From the NCBI RefSeq assembly GCF_900107045.1, contig NZ_FNON01000015.1, forward strand, positions 1 through 64,000: a stretch of 64,000 bases of DNA. Direction: 5' to 3'. The DNA is from Amycolatopsis xylanica. Its GTDB lineage: Bacteria > Actinomycetota > Actinomycetes > Mycobacteriales > Pseudonocardiaceae. This document shows positions 43,684 to 51,645 of the stretch, in pieces. The position numbers and the translations under genes were made by a program. The stretch's first letter is position 1, and each line of letters begins with the position of its first letter. Under the pieces are notes generated by a model that was given only the letters and a program-made list of their open reading frames with translations, did not search any database and was not told the DNA's origin.

Positions 43684-44421
43684 GTGGCCAGAAAAGCCGT
43701 CACAGCCACCCTTGTCCCACTGACACTCGCCGCCTTGGTGCTCGGCACCGCTCCGGCGCATTCCCAGCTGCCGCACCAAAGCCCGATCGACATCACCCCG
43801 CGGGCGATCGAGGTGAAGACGAACCTTCCGCCCTTGCGCGTCTTCTACGGACGCTCCGATCTCGACCTCGAATACATCCGCAAGGACGCCGCCAGCCCGA
43901 CCGGCTGCACCACTCGCGACCACGAGGAAACCGAAGAAGCGATCGTCAAGCCGGGCGCGGCCTACGTGACGTTGGCGGGCACCCGTTACGACCTCATCCA
44001 GTTCCATTTCCACACGCCGTCGGAACACCGGTTCAACGGCCGCTCGACCCCGCTCGAAGTCCATTTCGTCCACCGCAGCGCGGCGGGCAAGCTCCTCGTC
44101 ATCGGCGTGCCGCTGCGCGCGGGCGCTCCGTCCACTTTGGACACGGTGCTCGCGAACCTGACCCCGGAATGCGGCGAGCCGGTGCACATCCCCGAGCTGA
44201 ACCTGAACTCGCTGCTGCCGGTGAACCGCGCGGCCCTGCGCTACGACGGCTCGCTCACCACGGCGCCGTTCAGCGAGGGCGTGCAGTGGTTCGTGATGCA
44301 GGAGAGGACCGTCAGCGCGGACACGATCCGGCGCTTCCAGGCCTTGTTCAGCGAGGGCAACGCGCGGGCGACGCAGCCGCTGAACGACCGGAAGGTCCAG
44401 CTCGGCCTTCCGGGTATCTAG
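43684..44421 (+). CDS. Secreted alpha-class carbonic anhydrase
   Basis: 245 aa. The signal peptide (RKAVTATLVPLTLAALVLGT, cleavage near AHS) is followed by QSPIDI and the zinc ligands in LIQFHFHTPSEH and PLEVHFVHR, with PVN near the C-terminus (SLLPVNRAALRYDGSLTTAPFSEGVQWFV). It interconverts CO2 and bicarbonate outside the cytoplasm. GTG 43684 is chosen because GAAAGG lies 7 nt upstream and the signal follows at once. The gene stands alone. Confidence 0.9.
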   Translation: MARKAVTATLVPLTLAALVLGTAPAHSQLPHQSPIDITPRAIEVKTNLPPLRVFYGRSDLDLEYIRKDAASPTGCTTRDHEETEEAIVKPGAAYVTLAGTRYDLIQFHFHTPSEHRFNGRSTPLEVHFVHRSAAGKLLVIGVPLRAGAPSTLDTVLANLTPECGEPVHIPELNLNSLLPVNRAALRYDGSLTTAPFSEGVQWFVMQERTVSADTIRRFQALFSEGNARATQPLNDRKVQLGLPGI

Positions 44422-44452
44422 CCAGCTTGATCATCGTTCCGAACGCGTGTTC

Positions 44453-44490
44453 GAGTTGTCCCCACAGTTGTCCCCACCTGTGGACAACTC
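44453..44490. other. Cluster of three DnaA-box-like sequences within an inverted repeat
   Basis: TTGTCCCCA at 44456-44464 and 44468-44476, and TGTGGACAA (complement of consensus TTGTCCACA) at 44479-44487, lie within 32 bp. The segment is also bounded by a 9-bp inverted repeat GAGTTGTCC (44453-44461) / GGACAACTC (44482-44490). It could bind DnaA or act as a hairpin terminator for the carbonic anhydrase gene. Confidence 0.55.
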
Positions 44491-44559
44491 GACATCTGTG
44501 CAGGTCAGAGCTCCCGATTCCCCGTGGGCTACTCTCCGGCGGACTGAGGAGGTGGGCCC

Positions 44560-44988
44560 ATGGGGGCTTCAGGTTGGGCATATCGCGGCAAATTCGACGG
44601 CGACCCGGAGCGGACGCTGGCAGAGATCCAGCAACGGATCTTCCTCGACGACGACTACCTCTGGGAGGACGACGAGGAGCCGCGCCCATCGTCGATCGAA
44701 GAGCTGCTGGAGAACGAGGTCATCGAAGAGACCGGCACCCATTCGGCCCTGGATGTGACCCGGTTCATCGGCGCGGGCGAGGAGTTCGACTTCGGCACCA
44801 TCCGGCCGATGTCGAGCGACGAGATCCTGGCGGCGTTCGGCACCGCACAGCCCGCGATCGCCGACTTCGAGCGCCTCAAGAACGCCGAGATCGTGCCGGA
44901 CCTACCGCACTGGAGCGCCGTGTACACCCCGCTCTACGCCGACGGCATCCCGGTCGAGCTGGGCATCTGGGGCATCTCCGGCGACTGA
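44560..44988 (+). CDS. Conserved acidic hypothetical protein
   Basis: 142 aa, very acidic (DDDYLWEDDEEPRPSSIEELLENE), with a C-terminal globular part ending WSAVYTPLYADGIPVELGIW. GAGGAGG lies before the ATG. Similar proteins with the SIEEL...E..GTHS.LD pattern are, from memory, common singletons in actinomycetes without assigned function. It precedes a convergent tRNA gene. Confidence 0.72.
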   Translation: MGASGWAYRGKFDGDPERTLAEIQQRIFLDDDYLWEDDEEPRPSSIEELLENEVIEETGTHSALDVTRFIGAGEEFDFGTIRPMSSDEILAAFGTAQPAIADFERLKNAEIVPDLPHWSAVYTPLYADGIPVELGIWGISGD

Positions 44989-45001
44989 GCCCGGTGAAGA
45001 G

Positions 45002-45086
45002 CGGAAGCGGAGGGATTTGAACCCCCGGTTGGTTTCCCAACGCTCGCTTTCAAGGCGAGTGCATTCGGCCGCTCTGCCACGCTTCC
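45002..45086 (-). tRNA. tRNA-Ser (anticodon TGA)
   Basis: The complement folds as a class II tRNA. It has acceptor stem GGAAGCG/CGCTTCC with discriminator G, D-arm GGCAGAGCGGCC, anticodon stem-loop CTCGC-CTTGAAA-GCGAG with TGA, a long variable arm and the T-arm GGGGGTTCAAATCCC. The 85-nt length is as expected for tRNA-Ser. CCA is not encoded. Confidence 0.95.
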
Positions 45087-45143
45087 CTGCCCCAAGCCTA
45101 CTGGGTCAGGTCGCGACGCCGATCCGCCGCTCCCGATCCAGGG

Positions 45144-45189
45144 GTCGTGAGTGTTCCGGCCGGTTAGAACCGGTCTAAACACTCACGAC
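45144..45189. repeat. 46-nt palindromic intergenic element, copy 3
   Basis: Starts GTCGTGAGTGTTCCGGCCGG and ends AACACTCACGAC; the centre is TTAGAA and the right arm has mismatches like those of copy 2. It lies between the tRNA-Ser gene and the 3' end of the MarR gene. Confidence 0.8.
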
Positions 45190-45193
45190 CCTC

Positions 45194-45670
45194 CTAGGGC
45201 TCCAGCTCGGTCAGGTGCTCGAGCACGCGGCCGAAGGCGGCGCCGATGGTCGCCTGCTCGGCCGGGGAGAGCAGGTCGATCAGGTGCTCGCGGACGCCGT
45301 GGACATGCGTGGGGGCGGCCTTCTTCAGCAGGTCGAAGCCCGCTTCGGTGAGCTCGGCGATGACGCCGCGCTTGTCCTCCGGGTCGCGGTCGCGGCGGAG
45401 CACGCCCGCGGCCTCCATGCGGCCGACCTGGTGGGAGAGCCTGCTCTTGGTGGAGCCGAGCATCTCGGCGAGGTCGCTCATGCGCATGCGCTTGTCGTCC
45501 TGCATGTCGACGCAGACGAGCACCTCGTAGTCGGTGAGGGACACGTCGTGCTGGTCGGCCAGCTCGCGGTGGAGGCGCTGGCGCAGGCGCAGGGTGGCGA
45601 CGATGTAAGCGCGCCAGGCGAGTCCCTCCGACTCAGACAGCCATCGCACGTCTTCACGCTCCTCGCTCAT
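45194..45670 (-). CDS. MarR family regulator
   Basis: 158 aa. It has the winged HTH core (DYEVLVCVDMQDDKRMRMSDLAEMLGSTKSRLSHQVGRMEAAGVLRRDRDPEDKRGVIAELTEAG) flanked by dimerisation helices. MarR proteins respond to phenolics, oxidants or antibiotics. No divergent partner gene is close; the upstream 524 bp contain no clear ORF. It may act only at distant promoters. Confidence 0.9.
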   Translation of the reverse strand: MSEEREDVRWLSESEGLAWRAYIVATLRLRQRLHRELADQHDVSLTDYEVLVCVDMQDDKRMRMSDLAEMLGSTKSRLSHQVGRMEAAGVLRRDRDPEDKRGVIAELTEAGFDLLKKAAPTHVHGVREHLIDLLSPAEQATIGAAFGRVLEHLTELEP

Positions 45671-46130
45671 GCCTGGCAGAGTAGAACGTTGATCGCGACC
45701 ACCGACGCACCGCCTGCTGGGTTATAAAACTCTGCCAAAGATCGCCCGAAGGGGGATTACGAAACGGTTGAGAGTCGGCGATGAAAGGCGCATCCTTACT
45801 TGTCAGAGGGTGGATTGGCCCGTACAAGGCGAGTCACCAGACTGCGCCGGTGCGTGACCTTCCAACCGGGAAGGACAGGTGGTTGCGTGATCGCTGATTT
45901 CCCGCGGTTGACTGCCGGCTGTGTCCCCGCGAGCGGTGCGGACTGATCCCGACCCGCCCGCGATTGCGAACAGCACGCATGGGTTTTTCGTAAATGCGCT
46001 CGGCAAGATTCTCGCGCATTCGGCGTAGTTCGAGCCTGTTTCGGCCACGGCCTCTTCGACCGTGCCGGCAGTGCTGAACGCCGGCCCGGCAGCGGCCAAC
46101 CGCCGATTCGGATTTTTCGACCTCGATTGA

Positions 46131-46169
46131 CCAGGGGCGCGGCGCTGGGGCTCAGTGCCGCGCCCCTGG
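46131..46169. repeat. 13-bp inverted repeat CCAGGGGCGCGGC
   Basis: Arms CCAGGGGCGCGGC (46131-46143) and GCCGCGCCCCTGG (46157-46169) are perfect, with a 13-nt loop. It ends 13 nt before the candidate -10 of the metallopeptidase, so it may be an operator or the terminator of an unannotated upstream transcript. No U-run follows. Confidence 0.55.
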
Positions 46170-46182
46170 CCTGCGCGCGGGC

Positions 46183-46188
46183 TACGCT
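46183..46188 (+). promoter_or_regulatory. Candidate -10 (TACGCT) of a leaderless metallopeptidase transcript
   Basis: TACGCT lies 6 nt before GTG 46195 and there is no Shine-Dalgarno. Confidence 0.4.
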
Positions 46189-46194
46189 GGGGCC

Positions 46195-47112
46195 GTGCGA
46201 TTCGATGATGACTCCGGGCTGGACATCTCCGAGATCCAGGACTCGCGTGGTGAAGGTGGCGGCGGCGGGATCGGGGGCCGGGTGGCGCTCGGCGGCGGTG
46301 GGCTCGGCATCGTCGGGCTCGTCATCTACTTCCTGTTCTCGCAGTTCGGCGGCGGGCTGAGCCAGCCAGCGGGCGGGCTGCCCGGGCTGGAAAGCGGCGG
46401 CTCGACCGGGAACAACACCTCGCTCGCGAACGAGTGCAAGACCGGCAAGGACGCCAACACCAAGCACGACTGCGCGATCGTCGCGATCGTGAACTCCATC
46501 CAGGACTACTGGACGCAGGAGTTCTCCCGGTCCGGCTCGACCTACCGCAAGTCGCCGACCAAGTTCTTCACCGGCGGCGTGAACACCGGCTGCGGCAGCG
46601 CGAGCTCCGACGTCGGGCCGTTCTACTGCCCCGCCGACTCCAAGGTCTACATCGACCTGTCGTTCTTCGAGGAGCTGCGCACCCGGTTCGGCGCGAAGGG
46701 CGGCCTGTTCACCGAGGCCTACGTGCTCGCCCACGAGTACGGCCACCATGTGCAGAACCTGACCGGCGTGTCCAAAAAGGGCACCGGCACCGGCCCGACG
46801 TCGGGCTCTGTCCGCCTCGAACTGCAGGCCGACTGCTACGCGGGCGTGTGGGCGAAGCACGCCACGACGACCCCGGCCGAGAGCGGCAAGCCGCTGATCA
46901 CCGACGTCACCCAGGACGACATCAGCCGGGCGCTGGACACCGCGTCCCGCATCGGTGACGACTACATCCAGACCAAGCTCGGCGGCGGCCGCGTCGACCA
47001 GTCGAAGTTCTCGCACGGCTCGTCGGCCCAGCGCGAGAAGTGGTTCACGACCGGCTGGGAAACCGGCCAGCCCGCCAAGTGCGACACCTTCTCCGCCCGC
47101 GACCTCGGCTAG
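46195..47112 (+). CDS. Membrane-anchored neutral zinc metallopeptidase (YpfJ-like)
   Basis: 305 aa. A Gly-rich cytoplasmic N-terminus is followed by one transmembrane segment (LGIVGLVIYFLFSQFGGG) and an extracytoplasmic domain. The zinc-binding HExxH is in VLAHEYGHHVQNLTG, with ELQADCYAGVWA as the likely third-ligand Glu region. Family members are putative zinc proteases of unclear substrate. The GTG start fits an apparent leaderless promoter. A strong terminator follows. Confidence 0.88.
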   Translation: MRFDDDSGLDISEIQDSRGEGGGGGIGGRVALGGGGLGIVGLVIYFLFSQFGGGLSQPAGGLPGLESGGSTGNNTSLANECKTGKDANTKHDCAIVAIVNSIQDYWTQEFSRSGSTYRKSPTKFFTGGVNTGCGSASSDVGPFYCPADSKVYIDLSFFEELRTRFGAKGGLFTEAYVLAHEYGHHVQNLTGVSKKGTGTGPTSGSVRLELQADCYAGVWAKHATTTPAESGKPLITDVTQDDISRALDTASRIGDDYIQTKLGGGRVDQSKFSHGSSAQREKWFTTGWETGQPAKCDTFSARDLG

Positions 47113-47124
47113 CCCCGGGCAGTG

Positions 47125-47162
47125 AAAAAGCCCGCCATCTCGGATGAGATGGCGGGCTTTTT
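47125..47162. terminator. Bidirectional terminator hairpin
   Basis: Perfect 17-bp arms (AAAAAGCCCGCCATCTC / GAGATGGCGGGCTTTTT) with a GGAT loop and U-tracts in both directions lie between the convergent metallopeptidase and M28 peptidase genes. Confidence 0.92.
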
Positions 47163-47170
47163 CAGCTAGC

Positions 47171-48709
47171 TCAAGCGGCCACGTGGTCGGAGTCCACGCC
47201 CGCTTCGCGGTCACCGAACGACTGGAGCCGCAGCGAGTTGGCCCGCTTGGCCTTGGCCTTCGCGGTGCTGCCGGCAGGCGTCACGCCGTTCACGTCGGCG
47301 GTGCTGTACGCGAAGCTGCCGAGCGCCCAGGCGACGGCGTCGGCGTTGCGGTCCAGTGCCACCCGGTCGACGTTGCCCAGGTTGTCGCAAGCCTGGTGGT
47401 AGCACTTGTCGTAGGCGACGTCGGCGGTGCCGCCGAACTTCACCACCTGCGCCGCGGTCTTCTTGCCCTCGGCGCCGGTGAACAGGCCACCGGCCGGGAT
47501 GCCGACGGCGATGAACTGGCCGTAGTCCGAGCGGCCGGTGAAGTCCGTGCCCTCGATCGGCAGGTTGCGCGACGCGAAGTAGTCGGTGAAGTTCTTCTCG
47601 ATCTGCGCCGAGCCGTACGGGCCGGGGCCCGCGCCGACGCCGTCGGAGTCGTCACCGTCGTAGGCGAAGTACGCCGCGTTCGGCGAACCGATCATGTCGA
47701 AGTTCAGGTACAGCGCGATGTTCAGCTGCTCTTCGAAGCTCAGCTGGTTGACATAGTACGTCGAACCGACCAGGCCGAACTCCTCGGCGCTCCACCAGCC
47801 GAAGCGGACCCCGTTGTTGACCTTCGGGGTGGCGCCGAGCTGCAGCGCGGTCTCGAGCAGCGTGGCGGAGCCGGTGCCGTTGTCGTTGATGCCGGGGCCT
47901 TCGGGGACGCTGTCGAGGTGGGAGCCGAGCATCACCACGTTGTCCTTGCGGCCCGTCTTGGTCTCCGCGATGACGTTGTAGCTGGTGCGCGGCTCGAGGA
48001 CGGTCCGCAGCTCCAGCGTGACGGCCTGGCCCGCCTTGCCTGCGAGCGCGGCGCCGTCGGCGGCGGTGATGCCACCGGTCGGGATCTTCGCGACGGCCGG
48101 GTCGCCCAGCGTGCCGTTGAGGGAGCCGTCGGTGTTGTTGTAGACGATCGCGCCGACGGCACCGGCCGCCGCGGCGGTCGCCTGCTTCTGCGCGAAGGTG
48201 CAGCCACCGCGCTTGATCAGCACGATCTTGCCGGTCACGCCGGTGTAGTCGCCTGCTTCACAGCCGGAAGTGTCGTCGACCGCGGCCAGCGCGAGCGGCG
48301 CGGTGATGCCGCCGACGGGCGTCGACGGGGTGTAGGTCATGGCGATGATGGGCGTCGCGGCGCCGCCGACCGTCAGCTTCTCGGCCAGCGTCTGGCTGAA
48401 GGTGAACGGGAACTCCTGGCGCGTCACGTCGAAGCCCGCTGCCTCGAGCTTGGTGGCGACGTACTCGGCGGACTTCTTGTGTCCCTCGGTGCTCGCGGCG
48501 CGGGTCTTGCCGTTGGCGTCCGAGATGCGTTGCAGTGCGATGAGGTGGCGGTTCACGCCGTTGACATCGACCTTCTGGACCAGCTTCTTGGCCAGCGCGG
48601 TGGGGTCTTCCGCCTTCGCCGCGGTGGCGGCGGGCGCGGTGCCCAAAGCCAGCGCCGCGCAGGCGGTCAGCACGACCGCGGGCATGTATCTTTTGCGAGC
48701 TTTATGCAT
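47171..48709 (-). CDS. Secreted M28 family aminopeptidase with PA domain
   Basis: About 512 aa. The signal peptide (MPAVVLTACAALALG..ATAA) is preceded by a short basic stretch. A PA domain is inserted (GDYTGVTGKIVLIKRGGCTF...AVGAIVYNN), and the M28 zinc site is spread over GSHLDSVPEGPGINDNGTGS, SAEEFGLVGS, NFDMIGS and CYHQACDN. It releases N-terminal amino acids outside the cell. The long upstream open frame is not used; the start is set by the signal peptide. It is divergent from the quinone oxidoreductase. Confidence 0.9.
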   Translation of the reverse strand: MHKARKRYMPAVVLTACAALALGTAPAATAAKAEDPTALAKKLVQKVDVNGVNRHLIALQRISDANGKTRAASTEGHKKSAEYVATKLEAAGFDVTRQEFPFTFSQTLAEKLTVGGAATPIIAMTYTPSTPVGGITAPLALAAVDDTSGCEAGDYTGVTGKIVLIKRGGCTFAQKQATAAAAGAVGAIVYNNTDGSLNGTLGDPAVAKIPTGGITAADGAALAGKAGQAVTLELRTVLEPRTSYNVIAETKTGRKDNVVMLGSHLDSVPEGPGINDNGTGSATLLETALQLGATPKVNNGVRFGWWSAEEFGLVGSTYYVNQLSFEEQLNIALYLNFDMIGSPNAAYFAYDGDDSDGVGAGPGPYGSAQIEKNFTDYFASRNLPIEGTDFTGRSDYGQFIAVGIPAGGLFTGAEGKKTAAQVVKFGGTADVAYDKCYHQACDNLGNVDRVALDRNADAVAWALGSFAYSTADVNGVTPAGSTAKAKAKRANSLRLQSFGDREAGVDSDHVAA

Positions 48710-48779
48710 GGCGGAGACTTTTATGCGTACTGACTGATACGTCAATGCTGCATTCGGCGGTAGTCCACTCAGCGGGAGA

Positions 48780-48785
48780 TACCCT
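48780..48785 (+). promoter_or_regulatory. Candidate -10 (TACCCT) of a leaderless oxidoreductase transcript
   Basis: TACCCTCGGATC directly precedes ATG 48792, with 6 nt between the hexamer and the start and no Shine-Dalgarno. Confidence 0.45.
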
Positions 48786-48791
48786 CGGATC

Positions 48792-49769
48792 ATGTACGCG
48801 ATCACCATCCGTGAACCTGGTGGCCCTGAAGTACTCGAGTGGACCGAGGTCGAAGATCCGGTCCCCGGCCCCGGCGAGGTGCTCGTCGACGTGGCCGCGA
48901 CCGCGGTCAACCGCGCCGACCTGTTGCAGCGCCAAGGCCTCTATCCCCCACCGCCCGGCGTGACCGACACGCTCGGCCTCGAATGCTCCGGCACGATCGC
49001 CGAACTCGGCGAAGGCGTCGAAGGCTGGCAGGTCGGCAATGAGGTCTGCGCGCTGCTCGCGGGCGGCGGTTACGCCGAAAAAGTCGCCGTTCCCGCAGGT
49101 CAGCTGCTTCCGGTGCCCGCGGAGGTCGAGCTGCTCACCGCGGGCGGGCTGCCCGAGGTGGCCTGCACGGTCTGGGCGAACGTGGTCATGCACGGCAAGC
49201 TCGGCAAGGGCGACGTGCTGCTCGTGCACGGCGGCGCCGGCGGCATCGGCACGCACGCGATCCAGGTCGGCAAGGCGCTCGGCGCCACGGTCGCGGTGAC
49301 CGCGGGCTCGCCGGAACGCCTCGAACGCTGCCGCCAGCTCGGCGCCGACATCACGATCAACTACCGCGAGCAGGACTTCGTCGCCGAGCTCAAGAAGGTC
49401 ACCGATGGTGCCGACGTCATCCTCGACAACATGGGCGCTTCGTATCTGGATCGCAATATCGACGCGCTCGCGATGAACGGCCGCCTGGTCGTCATCGGCT
49501 TCCAGGGCGGGGTGAAGGCCGAGCTCAACATCGGCAAGCTGCTCGGCAAGCGCGGGAGCGTGTTCGCCGCTGGCCTGCGCGGCCGCCCGCTCGAGGAGAA
49601 GGCCGCCATCGTCTCCGACGTGCGCGCCCACCTCTGGCCACTGCTCGAGAACGGCTCGGTCAAGCCGATCGTCGGCCAGGTGGTCCCGCTGGCGGAGGCG
49701 TCGAAGGCGCACGAGGCGCTGGCGGAGGGCTCGGTGTTCGGGAAGGTGATCTTGGCGGCGAAGAGCTAG
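48792..49769 (+). CDS. NAD(P)H-quinone oxidoreductase, zinc-independent MDR family (PIG3-like)
   Basis: 325 aa. A GroES-like N-terminus (DVAATAVNRADLLQRQGLYPPPPG) is followed by a Rossmann domain with VHGGAGGIGTHAIQVGKALG and DVILDNMGASYL. The zinc ligands of alcohol dehydrogenases are absent. The family reduces quinones with NADPH. Next to the aminotransferase-like gene and near PafE it matches the gene order of the M. tuberculosis Rv3777-Rv3780 area. The stop overlaps the convergent neighbour by 4 nt. Confidence 0.9.
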   Translation: MYAITIREPGGPEVLEWTEVEDPVPGPGEVLVDVAATAVNRADLLQRQGLYPPPPGVTDTLGLECSGTIAELGEGVEGWQVGNEVCALLAGGGYAEKVAVPAGQLLPVPAEVELLTAGGLPEVACTVWANVVMHGKLGKGDVLLVHGGAGGIGTHAIQVGKALGATVAVTAGSPERLERCRQLGADITINYREQDFVAELKKVTDGADVILDNMGASYLDRNIDALAMNGRLVVIGFQGGVKAELNIGKLLGKRGSVFAAGLRGRPLEEKAAIVSDVRAHLWPLLENGSVKPIVGQVVPLAEASKAHEALAEGSVFGKVILAAKS

Positions 49770-50965
49770 CGCAGCTCATCGAGGACGCGGACGAGCTGGT
49801 TCACCTCGAAGGTGTTCGAGTAGTGGGCCAGCCCGATCCGCACCGCGCCGCCCACCTCGCCGACGCCGAGCGAGGCGAACACGCCGTTAGTGCCGTCGTC
49901 GGCGAACGCGCACAGCCCCTGCTTCGCCAGGTACTCGGCGACCTCGGGCGCCTTCTTGTTCGCCACGGTGAACGCCAACGCCGGGATCCGGCGCATCGCG
50001 TCGCCGATGACCATCACGTGGCGTAACGCCCGCAGTTCCGTGGACAGCTGCGCGGCGAGCCCCGCGTGGTACGACTTCGCCGAGCCGAGCGAGGTCACCA
50101 GCCGCTCGCGGCGTGACCCGGCCGCGGCGTCGTCGAGCCCGGCGAGGTAGTCGACCGAGGCGACCAGCCCGGCCAGCAGCGGGTACGCGTGCGGCCCGAG
50201 CTCCAGCCTGGCCGGCCCGCGCGCGTTGGCGTCGAGCGAGACCGACGGCAGGCGTTCGAGCAGCTCAGGGTCGCGGAAGACGAGCGCGCCGACCGACGGG
50301 CCGCCCCAGGCCTGCGCCGAGACGACCATCACGTCGGCGCCGAGCGCCTGCAGGTCGAGCGGCACGAACGGGGCCGCGTAGGTCGCGTCGACGACCACCA
50401 GCGCGCCGACGCGCTTGGCGAACTCGATCACCGTCGGCACATCCGGCCTGGTGCCGACCGAGCCGGACGCCAGCGTCACGGCGACGGCCTTCGTACGGGC
50501 CGAAACGAGGCTCTCGTACTGCCACGCGGGCAGCTCGCAGGTCTCGATGTCGATCTCGCCCCAGCGGACGACGGCGCCGACGCGCTTCGCGGCACGCTGC
50601 CACGGCGCGAGGTTGGCCTCCTCGTCGAGCCGGGAGACGACCACCTCGTCGCCGATGGTCCAGCGCTCGGCCATGGCCTCGACCAGGCGGCGCAGCATCA
50701 CGGGCGCGCTGGATCCGAGCACGACTCCGGCCGGATCGGCCCCGACCAGGTCGGCGACCGCCCGGCGAGCCGCCGTGACGATGCTCTCGGCGCGCTGAGA
50801 GGCTGGAAACGCCCCGCCAGGGCCGGACACCGGTGCGCGCATCGCCGTCGAGACGGCCGATGCGACCTGTTCCGGTACCAGCATTCCGGCAGCGCCGTCG
50901 AAGTGAATCCAGCCGTCACCCAGCGCGGGAAACAACCCACGGATACGAGCGACGTCGAACGCCAT
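49766..50965 (-). CDS. Class V aminotransferase / cysteine desulfurase-like protein lacking the PLP lysine
   Basis: 399 aa with a fold-type I pattern (WIHFDGAAGMLVPEQVASAV, VVVSRLDEEANLAPW, ALVVVDATYAAPFVPLDL). At the position where relatives have SxxKxxGPxxG the sequence is VSAQAWGGPSVGALVF, with Ala in place of the Schiff-base Lys. M. tuberculosis Rv3778c, as I recall it, has the same feature, so this is a conserved subfamily rather than a decayed gene. It may bind PLP without catalysis or have another role. Start ATG 50965 is supported by the family N-terminus MAFDVARIRGLFP. Confidence 0.87.
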   Translation of the reverse strand: MAFDVARIRGLFPALGDGWIHFDGAAGMLVPEQVASAVSTAMRAPVSGPGGAFPASQRAESIVTAARRAVADLVGADPAGVVLGSSAPVMLRRLVEAMAERWTIGDEVVVSRLDEEANLAPWQRAAKRVGAVVRWGEIDIETCELPAWQYESLVSARTKAVAVTLASGSVGTRPDVPTVIEFAKRVGALVVVDATYAAPFVPLDLQALGADVMVVSAQAWGGPSVGALVFRDPELLERLPSVSLDANARGPARLELGPHAYPLLAGLVASVDYLAGLDDAAAGSRRERLVTSLGSAKSYHAGLAAQLSTELRALRHVMVIGDAMRRIPALAFTVANKKAPEVAEYLAKQGLCAFADDGTNGVFASLGVGEVGGAVRIGLAHYSNTFEVNQLVRVLDELR

Positions 50966-51043
50966 GGTGGACACCGTACGGATGCTTGCAAGTGCGATGT
51001 GTTCGGGGTTGGCCTGGCAGACACCGGATGCGCCGGTGACCGC

Positions 51044-51049
51044 TACCCT
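51044..51049 (+). promoter_or_regulatory. Candidate -10 (TACCCT) of a leaderless pafE transcript
   Basis: TACCCTCGGGCAC directly precedes ATG 51057, with 7 nt between the hexamer and the start and no Shine-Dalgarno. Confidence 0.45.
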
Positions 51050-51056
51050 CGGGCAC

Positions 51057-51590
51057 ATGACCGAGCCGAATTCCTCGCACCCCGAATCCGCACCCCACGT
51101 GGTGGTCGTCGGCCCGGACGGCACCCCGGTCGACACCGGCGAGCACGATCAGCGCGACGCCGAGGCCGTCGGCGAGCTCATCGAAGAGCCCGCGAAGGTC
51201 ATGCGGATCGGCACGATGATCAAGCAGCTGCTCGAAGAGGTCAGGGCGGCTCCGCTCGACGACGCGAGCCGCAACCGCGTCCGCGAGATCCACCAGACGT
51301 CCATCCGCGAGCTGGAGAAGGCGCTGGCCCCGGAGCTGCAGGACGAGCTGGAGCGGCTCGTCTCGCCGTTCACCGACGACTCGACCCCGTCGGACGCCGA
51401 GCTCCGGATCGCGCAGGCCCAGCTCGTCGGCTGGCTCGAAGGCCTGGTGCACGGCATCCAGACCGCGTTGTTCGCCCAGCAGATGGCGGCCCGCGTGCAG
51501 CTGGAGCAGATGCGCCGCGGCCTTCCGCCTGGCGCGTCGGCCGGCGCGGGCGCCGAACAGGGCCTCTCCGGAAGCGGGCAATACCTTTAG
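51057..51590 (+). CDS. pafE: Bacterial proteasome activator PafE/Bpa
   Basis: 177 aa. A disordered N-terminus is followed by a helical core (MRIGTMIKQLLEEVRAAPLDDASRNRVREIHQTSI, ELQDELERLVSPF, AQLVGWLEGLVHGIQTALFAQQMAAR) and a C-terminus ending GQYL, the HbYX-like motif by which PafE rings dock on the 20S proteasome and open its gate without ATP. The neighbours match the Rv3778-Rv3783 order around Rv3780 (PafE). The presence of this gene predicts a 20S proteasome elsewhere in the genome. Confidence 0.93.
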   Translation: MTEPNSSHPESAPHVVVVGPDGTPVDTGEHDQRDAEAVGELIEEPAKVMRIGTMIKQLLEEVRAAPLDDASRNRVREIHQTSIRELEKALAPELQDELERLVSPFTDDSTPSDAELRIAQAQLVGWLEGLVHGIQTALFAQQMAARVQLEQMRRGLPPGASAGAGAEQGLSGSGQYL

Positions 51591-51645
51591 CGGTTACGCG
51601 GGGATCTAAACTCGCCGGAATCCCCCTGCGAGAGGACCCCACACC

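Larger units (their letters stand above)
45671..46194. other. 524-bp stretch without a convincing gene
   Basis: Short frames on the minus strand (for example 45803-46099) have no recognisable family, poor codon use and no Shine-Dalgarno. The left part is AT-richer (GGGTTATAAAACTC near 45720) and may hold the MarR promoter. The right end has a strong hairpin (46131-46169). A small RNA is possible but unproven. Confidence 0.4.

Noticed and set aside
44453-44490. Chromosomal origin of replication
   Set aside because: Only three box-like sequences are present and no dnaA, dnaN, rpmH or AT-rich unwinding region lies nearby.
45803-46099. 98-aa minus-strand ORF in the gene-free interval
   Set aside because: No Shine-Dalgarno, no recognisable motif, and codon choice is unlike neighbouring genes.
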